From positions 9,626,623 to 9,690,622 of the forward strand of contig NC_092359.1 in NCBI RefSeq assembly GCF_030848805.1: a stretch of DNA of 64,000 nucleotides, in the 5' to 3' direction. The first letter of the stretch is position 1, and each line of letters opens with the position of its first letter. The position numbers and the translations under genes are program-made. This DNA is from Temnothorax longispinosus (Eukaryota; Arthropoda; Insecta; Hymenoptera; Formicidae). The notes under the pieces are model-generated. The model was not told where the DNA came from. It was given only the letters and a program-made list of their open reading frames with translations, and did not search any database. This document shows positions 38,601 through 50,600 of this stretch, piece by piece.

Positions 38601-41600
38601 TAATCAGAACTATTAAATTTTAAAGTAGGGGTGCCAACTTCACACACTCTTTTTATTTTACTTTAGTCTTTAGTTTAGCCGTCTCAATTTAAATGCCGCA
38701 TCCTGTACAAGATTCTCTCATATACAGAAGTTTCCTTGGACCGAGGTAGTTACAGACTACGCTAAGAGACTTAGCTGTACGATGTTGAAACACACCGTAT
38801 ACGATGAATCTTATAAGCAGCTTATACACAGTTTGTATCACAGTTTAACGTGTAAGTTTCCGTGCTTGTCCAGTCTATCACGAAGATCTTAACAACACAA
38901 GCAATCGTTGTAAAAGTACAATGTGTTCAGGAAGACCGCATTGCACATATGCATAACCGTTATTGACAAAGACTGAAAAATGTTATTATATCATAAAATA
39001 TTTAGATATTATTGACAAAGACTGCAAAATGTTATTATATCATAAAATATTTAGATACTTTCTGTAGTAGCAATTATAAAGAGTAGATTACATTGGACTT
39101 CAGATGAAAAAGATCAATTTCTAATAAATGATTGTAGATCATTGACAATTAATGAAAAAAAAATGACTTATTGTTTTTTATATTTATATTTTCATAACAA
39201 CATAAAGATTTTATCCGCGTCCGCGATACGTATAGTGTGACACGGGCCATGGACTCTTATTATAGGAACTTTAGTTTTTTCTAACTTTTGACGTCCTCTA
39301 GTGGGCAAACTTTGGTACCCATACAGAAATAGTTATTTGTGTAACAAGTGCGGGAAGTTGAGAATTGCTCGCCTTCGGCTCGTGCGTCCACTCCGCAATC
39401 GTGTCCAATTCTCAACCCGCACGTGTTACACACCCTATTTTATATTACAAAGTGCGTGGAAAGTGGCCTATTGCGCGCGCGTCATGGGCCGCTTTCCTCG
39501 CACGTGTGATATAAAATAAATATTACCATGTTCTTTCTTATAAAAAACTGAAGGGAATAGAATAGGTATACGAATCCAAAATCGCTCTGGGCATGTCGGT
39601 ATAGTGTTCATTGTAAGCGAAGGAGTATGCGACAAGATAACTTATTTATCTTGCATGCGCGTCCTCTGAGAAAGGAGTAACGAGGAGCGCGGAAAGTGCG
39701 GCATCCTACCGAATTCTCTCATAAATATATTTAGATTTTCCGCGGTGGTTTCTGATATTTATTGTATCGTCGTCGAAACGCGCGGCGCGCGACCGCGTAC
39801 CGGACAAAGCGTAGTCTGGTCCGAGGTGACTAAGCGGCAATATTGTGGCGCCTCGCCGTTGGCAATACGCCATGTGCATCTATTATAAGTCTGGGTTCGT
39901 AGCTGCAAACCGACGTACCCTAGACCTTCACCTCGAGTTTCCCCCGCAATTCTAACGTTGGCTATCAATGCTTTTGCCTAAAGCAAGGGTTACAATCGAC
40001 ACGACTAGAAACTTCAATAATTTGAAGATTATACCCACTTGCATAGTTATACGCATTCGTTAATCATTAACAATTATGATCCTGTTTTTTACTTATATTG
40101 CCTTTTTTTTAGATTTGTTTAAAATACAGAATATTTTTAATCATTGTTAAATATCTAATAATTTCTTTGTTTGCATAAAATGTATTTATCACATAAAATG
40201 TGTAATTATTACATAAAAACAATTACTTCGTGACAGATCATCGATGAATAATAATAAAAACCACGAAATTACCTATATATACAATAAATAAATTAGTAAG
40301 TAAAAATAAAGCTTTAATTTGAAATATTTTATAACACAATATGTTATAATATTTGTTTTGTTGAACAAAAAAAAATTTCTCGTGCTTGCATTGCTAAATC
40401 GATGAAGCTATATTGATCGATCCGTAGAACAAAGACTTGAGTGTACTTGAAAAGTGCGTGACCGTCGTGTGAACACGCGTGCGACGAATTTTAATGTCAC
40501 AACGGACAAGCATTACTTTCATACAGAGAGCGGCTTAGAGAGGATGGAATTAGTGGGCTAACAAATGCGTCAGGAAAAATCTGTCCCTTGAGCGACACAG
40601 GTAGTCCATCCGATTTAAAAATGCATGTTGATGCATTCCAAAACATCGAATACGAAAAGAAGAAAAAGAATATCGATATCGTTCATTTATTCCATAGAAT
40701 AAAGAATATGAACCATAGATAAAATTTAAAATTCATATGGAATATATCGTTATAAAAAAAAAAAATGAGAGAGGAGAGAGAGATCACACAGGCGAAATAT
40801 CCCAGCTTTATATGTTAGAAGTTTTCTTTTACAACTATTAACTGTAAACTTCCTGTGTATATTGCTTCTTTTTTTAATTATAAGCAGGTGATACAGTTTT
40901 GATGTTACAGAACCATAAAGCTATCTTAATGTGGTTTAGTTCAGAATGTCTGTTGCGCGCAGCCTTTGATTAAAAAGGATCAAACATCCTAAGGCTGAAA
41001 CCTTGCAAAATGAGAAGACGAAAATCGCGAGGTAAGCGCAACGTATCTTGGAGGTAGCGTGATTAAACGAATGAAAGAGAGAAGACGTCGTGTAAGATCG
41101 TCCTAATGTAAAGACTACGTATACAAAGTAAAGAAACGGCATCTTGCATGTGACGACGGAAATTAGATACCCTGCGGAGGAACGCTATTATGTGGGTAAA
41201 CTCAAGAAGGCCGATCCCTCTCGAATATCCATCGAGGCAAGATTTTGTTCTACGGGGCGATAATGTTCCATACTGAAAGGTCCCCGCGCAATATTGATCC
41301 GCCATGATTGGCGCTTATTGTACGTGAAAGTTTCAGCCCACGGGGAAGAGATAATTTTCCATATAAAATAGCCTTTTCATCTCGGGACACAAGATTGTTA
41401 TTAAATTTATAAATAGCAACACTGTCGCTGTTTCCAGCGATAAAACTATGCAGGTGATTTCGTCGGATTTAAACGGCGCGGCGACGCTGCAGAATGCGTG
41501 AATCTTCATATCTCACGGTAATAGTATTTTTCTGTGAAGAAAGATTTGCCGTAGAATATATATTTCACGGGAATACATTTTGATGCGACAGTATTTCGCG

Positions 41601-44600
41601 CGAGGATGAGCAAGGATATTTCGTTCGGCGACAAAAGTGTTTGTTGAAAACCGGAGATGCATCTCCGTGGTGCGAAATACTTTTATTGATAGGCATGACG
41701 AAGACGATTGCAACGAACAGCGCTCGAATTCAATTATGCAAAATATGCCCGCTTTAAATATATCTTTTAAGAGGATAGGAAATATAAAACTGAAAAATAT
41801 ATAAGAAATATAATATGTAAACTTATTATCAAAGTTTATTGTTTAAGCAATATTTAAATAAATAAAGTAATATTTAAAGCAATTAAAAAATAACGCGTTC
41901 TTTAAAAATATTTTCTATATATTAATATTATGATAATAATATAGAATATTTCTAATATACTAATGATTAATGATTGAAGTGACCAACTGATTATTACACA
42001 AATTGTTATTAATAACTATTTGTTATTAATTTTATACATTTTACACAAATGTTGTCAAATTTTTTCTTCATTTGTACTGTGTATTTGCAAATCTTGAATA
42101 GCTAAAATTAAAATAAAATAAAACAATTTTTTTTTAATTTTAAGATATAAAATTTTTTCCAATTAATTTCTACAACGACCACTTCGCTATTTAAAGAATA
42201 AGATCAATTTGCTTACGCTCGATTGCAAAAATCTCCCGTATGATATCCGCGACTTTACGAGCCTCCAGCTCATCATACTCCCTTGTTCTAAATCGGTCAT
42301 CAACTTCTTATCTGGAATCAGTCGTCTAAGTCTTAGTTGCAGAGCAGTACTTACGACCGGCGCGAGGAGGAAGCTCACGTTGCATGGGAATTGGATTAGC
42401 AGCCGGAGAAACGGTAAGAGCAATTTCCGCGATAGTATCTGAACACGAGGAAGGGCATGAAGCCGTCTGATACGCCGCATGGTAGGGTAGCTGATAGCGA
42501 TAGGACCTCGTCGTGAGGGTTGATGCGACGTACGTATGGGGCTAATCCAGCACGCGACGCTACTTGGCAATAGTCTCCTCTAATTTGCATCGTAATGCCC
42601 GTCCGTTGTCCAACGATTCTTTCGGATCGTATCGACATATCGCTACGTCATCGTAATTTCGCGCGATATCGCGCGACTATTTCGCAAATAAATCAGCGGG
42701 GCGTCTGCCTGTCCCATACTGGTCTCGCAGTCTCGTCTCGATCTAAACGAGTCTGACAAATGTAGAATGGTACCTGAACGATTGACGTGGAATCGGATTA
42801 ATAGCCGGAGAAACGCTAATAGAAATTTCGATGGTATCTGCGCGTACGCCGTAGGGCGTGGTGTAACAATGCATCTCGTCGCAAATAATGGATACTGATG
42901 TGTCTGGGCTCGTACGGCCTACCGAGCTCGTTTGTGACTACCTTACGGCGATTGTCACTGTAGTATAATACTGCAGGTATTGCCCCCTTTGTCTTTGCTT
43001 ATAGTGTGCTTCGTCCGCATTGCGACATAATAATTTTCCTCACATCTTGAGAAATTAATTATGATTACCAAGAGTCGCGGCTTCTTCTTCTTATTCCTTC
43101 TCATTATAGGAGCCATAAATAAACTTGCCAAACACACAAATAAAACGATTGTGATATATATACATATAACTGCAAGCAGAAAAATTCCATGGTTTATAAT
43201 ACATTTTGGCAGCGAGTCAACAAAGAAGCTTTATAGCGCAAAGTTATTCTAGTAGTTGGAGATATTTGTATTGCGTTCCGAAAGGTATACACAATCGATT
43301 ATCTTTACTACCTTAAGCTTGTCGCTGACCTAAAGTCATTTACTTCTTATTTAATTAACTGTTTCAAGCTTTACTTAACGTCTTATCGAATGTCAGTCAT
43401 TTAATCATACTAGCGGCGGTTATATAGCGGTCTATACAACACCCCGTCTATAGACGGTATGCAGCGTGGAAATTGAATTAGTTGCCGCTGGAACGGTGAG
43501 AGCAATTTCCCCGATAGTATCTACACACAGTGCCTAGGTCAAAGGAAAATGATAAACTCCGCAGTAGATTGTGCAACAATGAAAGTACATTTTGATATAC
43601 TAGAGTGTTACTCCTATGCATTTTGCGGCTGCATTAAATTCCAGAGCTTTTTCAGTATAAAGACAGGCTGACAGACGATGCGGAAATGATGCATGAAAAA
43701 CAAATTAAATAAACAAATATAAATAAGCAAAGAAGTTTGCAGATATATATTTATTATATTTATAAATTTATTTAACTTCGCTCAGTAACACGCTTAAATA
43801 TTTTGATCATCAGGTATATATATCATTTCGAAACGTAATATAATAATTAATCTTTCGTTCTGCGAAATATTTTATGATTTATCTCTTCGGGACAAAATCT
43901 TCGGGACAACGGAGAAGTACCTCCAAAGTACCTTCAATCCGGAATCTATAGACATCCATGCTTCGGGACATGGTCGCAAAAAGCTCGGAAATCGCGGAAT
44001 GCAAAAAATCGCAGGAGCATAGTACACAAGTGAAAACGGATGTTGGGACGCGCTGTCGTTAAACGTCTATCTCACGCTTTATCTGAAGGCGGCCGCCGGG
44101 TCCAGCCGTAGGACAGCGAGCTCGCGAGCTAGGTACATAGGAATTGGATTAGCAGACGGAGAAACGGTAAGAGCAATTTCCGCGATAGTATCTGCACGCA
44201 AGAGACAGAGAGAGAGAGAAAGAGCAGAGGAGAGAGGGAACGGGGAACGAGACACTGATACGTTCCTCCGTGGTAGGTTGTCCCCGCAACAAGCGAAGCG
44301 CCCCGGTGTTAATTACGCGCAATTGTCTGCGAGATCAGTGGCTTCAGCCAGCCAACGAGCCAGCCAACCGACCGACCATCCCTGTACTCTACTTGCCACG
44401 GTTTATAACGAGATACGCTGCTGTATACGGTAACAATCATTATCACGCTCGTGTTAACGCACCGCCGCCACCGCCGCGATTATGGAATGGCAGCAGCACG
44501 CCTTTAATCTCTATGCTGGCTTGCGTAAGCTGTTTGTGCTTTTGCGAGGATCGTATCACGTTGCAGCGATACCTGATGGTATGGGTCGGACCGATCGCTC

Positions 44601-47600
44601 GAAGAGCATATATCGAGACCTTATCACGTCATTATTGAGTTACCAAATCCTGTTTATTGCAATGGATATTGCTTACACAATTCGTTTTTGAATATTATTT
44701 ATTTCCGTCTATGCTGTCTTGTGTATTATTTGAAAGAAAGTCGTTCTCGTTACTCAGCTCGTACGCGAAAACGGAGAGACACGCAGAAGAGAGGAAAAAT
44801 AATTTAAAGTGCGCAAAAGCGGGTTTTCTCTTTAAATAAATAAGCATGATGGACTGCCTGATTCTGATGTGGAAACTCAAGAGATGGCCGATTTATCTCT
44901 GTAATGTTTTGTGCGTCAAATAGTACTTGGTAAAGTACACCGTCGTGTCTGCTACATTTACTTTTCGATAACATTTAACAAATATAACTCTTTGAAAGAA
45001 TACTCTTTAGTTGAAAGTTGTAATTAATTCATGCGATCAAAAGTGGAACAAAATCGCGAAGGTTCAATCATTTTGATGTCAAGTCATTCTGATTACGTGA
45101 TAATACTGGAATAAAAACTGCTTGGAGGAAAATTCGCTTCAATGTTCGATTTAAGAAATGCTTCGATTGTTTCGATAGAAACAATGTAGCGTAATACATC
45201 TCTACATAATTACTGCTGAATTTCGAGAAAGAATAACAATTAATTCTGTAATTTTATCTTGGGTAAGCTTTCAAATGATAGACGATGCAATATGCAACGC
45301 AAAGTTCCAAGCATTAACAGGCATGCAGGAGGCGTGCACGATAATGCACGATAATGCGCAATCTATAAACGTTTTTTTGGTCCATGAGAGGGGTAAAAAG
45401 GTCTAGACAATCGCCACGGTTTTGTTAGAGCATCGACGCGATTACCGGCGTGCGGTATGCGGCTGATTATGCCATTGGGCTAGCTTATGCACGCAATATG
45501 TACATACATTGTGCATTAACGCACGCTACGGTATAATAACAGTTTGGCTAGCGCGTGTGTGAGCGAAGACAAAAGATTTAGGTGATTGCCACGCTAGTTA
45601 GCGTATCATTATGATCGCGGAATGGCAGATTGTGATTAACTGACAGTGTAATGGGCATGCCCACACACGGCAACGTTATGTTACGTTAATATTACGTTGA
45701 TATCTAAGTAGAGCATCATTAGTATTGCGGTATGTGCGGTTTATACGTAGTTTAAAGTGCAAATATACTTTTTTTTGCAATATTTCTAAATATATTTCTA
45801 AATAGATTTTAATTTGTGACGAAATTATCATACTCCAAATATCTATTATTACTGCAGGATAGTAAATCCATTCGGTAGCGGTCTTTAAATCGATTACTAA
45901 TAAAATATACATATCTAATCGATCGAGATTAAGTCGAAGCCTGACTACTGTATTTAATCATTCATGTAAACTCTCGTTTTTCGTCGGTTACCTTCGATAG
46001 ATACAACGATGGAAATAGAAGCGCACAGAAGATATCTTCTGTAAAAAAAATAATAACAACTCTTTATCCTTAGCTAATTATATTTAATTATGTTTATAGT
46101 TTTGTTTGTAGAAAAATTACAAAATTTTTTTTTTTTAAATCAAATTTGCACGATACACCGTGCGACAGAGTATATATTACGTACATAATAAACGTATATA
46201 TAAGTATGGCTTCTAAAACATTCACTGTGTGTATTTTGTTCTTTATTCTGTTCTCTATGTGTGAGCAGTGTGAGTAAAACGTAAAACTGTAATGATATAT
46301 TTAGTTATATTTAGTTTATAGAAAAACTATACAAAAAATGGCTTCTCTTTAATCAAATTTGTATAATACACCATGCAACAGTCAACGTATGTAATAATAA
46401 ACGTATAAATATAGTTTTTGAAATATTTTTTGCGTGTATTTTGTTTTCCAATGCAAAGATTATATTTGTAAAAAAGGCTAAAGTTGAATGCCTAATGCAG
46501 TAAGTAGAAAATAGAGACAACGGAAAACTCCGCCGCACGGATAACACCGAGACAAGAATTTCCGCGAGCCACGCCCGCGAGAGTGTGCTATTCGGGATAT
46601 AGATTGGACGGGACTTAATTACAAATATAATTAAAACACAGTGCCTGTTTATAAAGCAATTTTGCAAGTAAAATGCCACACGCGCGCGGCTTCTCTCGTT
46701 ATCACGAAATATAAATATGTTTTGCGCATCGCGCGCTAATAAAAAAGTAAAATAATTTACACGTAGGACATATGAAGCTCGCGCTTGATGCTAATGTATA
46801 TGTTTAAAAATAATGCTTCCAGTCAGCGTTTGTTATAATCTTAATTGCTCGTTAGTACATATATATATGCATCGCGCGTGGCAGAAAGGAAAATTTTTCG
46901 TGTACTTCATATTTCGTAATACAAGATTTATTTAAACGGCGCGAACGCGAAACAATTCTCGCTGAAACAAGAAATATTTTGCATAATGTATATGTACGCG
47001 CCTTAATTAATCTATTCACAGATACATGGTATGGTTGGAGATAGAAGGTGATTTAATTATTCAAGGGTGCGAGAGATAGACGCGAGGGCGTGTTATTCCA
47101 GTCGCGTCTGCTTCAAACAATCCTTCCTTTAGAGTCGCGCCAATTAAACTTCGATAGTTACTTAATTTTAAGTGAAAGGTTAAAGGTTCCGTCTTAATTT
47201 AAACAATGGCATCGCGATTGAATCGAAAAACACACATAGTATATACCCTTTCTCCTATGTCTTCACAGTAAGGGAGGAACATATACCTCGAGATAATATA
47301 CAACTTAATTAAACTTGACGCGTTTCCATTTTGTCAGAAAATAAAGTAGGTGATCATAATATATTCATATTATCATGCAATTTTTTGCAATATAATGGCT
47401 GATATTTAATTACAAAAATCTCACAGTCAGTCTCAGCAATCTCAATTCAATCCAGATAGCAGTACAATCTATTTTCTGGAGCATCTAAGACGGTCTCTTT
47501 ATTCGCAACGGAATACATGACAATCATACCAATAATATGCGATAAAATGTATTCAATGGCTTTGAAAGATATGCATATGCTCTATCCAAGAGAAAATAAT

Positions 47601-50600
47601 CGCGCGTGTTCCACATGCTGCGCGGGACCGCGCTGCGCGACAATCGACCACGTTGTTATGCGATGTGTTTAATTAAAGATTCGGTGCAAATGAGTTTCGC
47701 GAGCACGTCGTAACTCGGCTCGTAACCGGGTCACGAGGACTCGCACGGGTGCACGCATCTTCTGCTGATTATGGCCAGACAGGGCAGAAATATAGCGGCG
47801 CATTGTAAAACGAAACAGTATTGCAGTAGAGCGGACCATGTGTTTAGAACAGTTTTAGAAGACCTTAGAAAATTATATTTATGCGTAATAAGCAAAAAAT
47901 GAGAAGAATCTCGTTTTTCATAACTTTAAAGAGAGTTGCTCTTACGTGAAAGTAAACCAAAAAAAATTCATGTTTAAAAGATGAGCTAAGATAAAATAAA
48001 ATAAGATAAGATATTTAAAAAAAATCAGAAGGTGCTATTCTTCCGATTTTTCATGCTTATATTGAATTTTAAAAGAGTTATCGACGGTAAATAAAATATT
48101 TGCTTTAATAGAAATATTTAATTTTATATTCAAAAAGTTAAATTAGATTCTTCTAAAGTATGATTAAGTATAATTAAAAAATTAAAATCTTTGACTTTTG
48201 TATAAAATATTTATAGGAAATTTTAGAGAATTTATAGCATCGTACAATGCTCCAAAATGTTAGTATAACGTAAAAATTCCACGCCAGAAAAACTGTGGCG
48301 TCTATGCAAGGTTGCCTAATGCGCGGCAAAATGGACATGGCGCTATTCTTTTGTGCCGAGCGGGAAAAGTAAAAGAATGACGGACATTATGCAAAAAACC
48401 GCACAATTGCAGCGTAAGAAGATTGGCAGACAAGGTATTATGAAGCGTTTTATTAAAGATCTCGCGCAAACGCATTTCGCATGCTTGTCGGAACTTTGTG
48501 ACCGCCGCGCCGGTTATCTCGTCGCATCGTGCGCAATGCGTTTACGCATACTTTACGCATAATGTGTGCGCATAAATTCGCGGCTTGAAAGGGCATCTAA
48601 CTGAAAATGAATGGCGCGCGTTATAGCGTAAATTAAACTCGTATACGTATTTAGCTATGTGTCTGTTATACTAAAATACCAAGGAGAATTATGAGAAAAA
48701 AAGATATCTTTGAAACGGGGGCCGGATCGAGAGCATCGATTTCCTAATACTGATAAATTTATTGCTGTTCGTGCGACATAAATAAATCCAAATGGCATAA
48801 AACTATTTCATATACGCTAAATCATATGATATATATCGTTAAATTATAACAAACGCGTTTGCCGAGGAAATTAACGTTGTGCGCGTTTTTATCTTAAAAT
48901 TTCTCGTTAATATTCACGACGCGGTCATAATTTTTATAAATACATTTATTGAAGTTTTATCGCATGCATTATAATCGACAGAATGTAATATAAAGCTGTC
49001 GCCGATATCGGATGGGAGTGCCTCATTTATTACGTTTTCATATATTACAGTCCTCGTACTCGTACATGCAAAAGTGCTAACGCGAGCAAAAAGTGTCGTA
49101 CAATGCAATCACTAATAAATGGAATGTCTCACAAAGCAGAACTTTAAATCATTTATTCTTATTAGTAAGGATATATAATTCTGCGAAATCCTTGCTTGGT
49201 GCTTACACGTTATTTCAGGAACGGATCAAAATTCAGATATCGAAATTGCGGTATAAAGCGGCGAGCAACGTACATATATGTATATCCGCGCGGCAAGAAT
49301 ATCTAATTAAGAACATTGCTGTATTTTCGGTATCGTTACCCATTCTCCGAAAAATCGGATTCCCAATTAAAAGTTTCCGGTGTAAAAAATGCACCGAGGA
49401 CTTTCCCACGCAGTAAATCGTAAGGAGATGCCACTGCAACGTGAAACTTGCAATTCCGAGCAAGTCGAAAGCAAAACCACAGCAGCGACGCACAAACGTG
49501 GGTAAAATTTCTCGCGCGATCTCGGATTTCCGCGCGCCTCAGTTTCGGAAAACGAGAATTGAAAACGACTTTTGTCGCCAACTCCTGCACCGCACGCATA
49601 TCTCACATATGGCAAAAAAAAAGAGAAAGAGATAATCTGCAAGATTCGTAAGGATACCTTGGTAACAATATTCCTGAGATATTCCCGCGCATAAGAGCAC
49701 GAGATGTTTCCGAAATATCTACTGGGATGTATACGCTTTTCCGTTTTTTTTTATAGCATCCAAGATATTCTCAGATTGTCGCACGAATTTTCCTTACAAT
49801 TTTCACACATTTCTCTCGTTAATATTTTTTTTGAATATCCTAATACGAGAGCTTTAAAGAGTATAAAATTTATATAATAGATATATTGGCAATGATTTAA
49901 GAAAAAAATCGAGATATATATGCGTGCGGATTTACAATACTTATTGCGATTTCAGTACATCTCGCAGATATTTGTGCAAGAGCAAAGTCGCGCGGATGAA
50001 CGACGCGGGCGTCTCGCCCGCGAGAGGTACGGAACACGCGCGCGCGTATACGATATAGTGCGTGTCCTAAGCGTCTCGGTGGTATACGCGTGACATGCAT
50101 TAATGCAACGCGACTCGGACGCCTCTCGGCACTCCAAGCTCGGCCTCTCGTAAAACGCGCCGTAGTGCAGGGCGTGATTGCGCCGCACTTAATGGGCCTT
50201 TAACCCCTGCGCGCTCCAACGGACCGTTCCACGGCACGGAGACTTCCGGTACAATTTTCCCATTGAAGACAGCCCCGCTGCCCCATTAAATCCCCTTTCC
50301 TCCCCTCTCTTCCCTTTTCTACTGCCCCTCTTGGGCGAACACCTTTCCTCTTCGCAGGACCGCCTTGTTGTACCGAATAAAGTAATAGTTTTTGAATGCC
50401 TTTTTCAATTTGTTAGACTTTTATCGTTACGTTTTATGCTTTTATGTTATTATCGTATTTCGAGAAAACGAAGAGCTAAAAAGGAAAAATTATATTCGCA
50501 TGTGGAATTTGATTATTAAGAGGAGTTAAAAAGAACTCACTTATCATATTTTTAACTTTTTTAGTCATGCACGGAAAGAACGGTTTTGCTCAAGTATCTA

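Noticed and set aside
42187..42570. 127-codon minus ORF overlapping module copy 1
   Set aside because: The other module copies do not keep this frame, so it is probably chance.
44270..44638. 122-codon ORF downstream of module copy 4
   Set aside because: Low-complexity Pro and Arg-rich composition and no family resemblance. It follows a purine-rich repeat.
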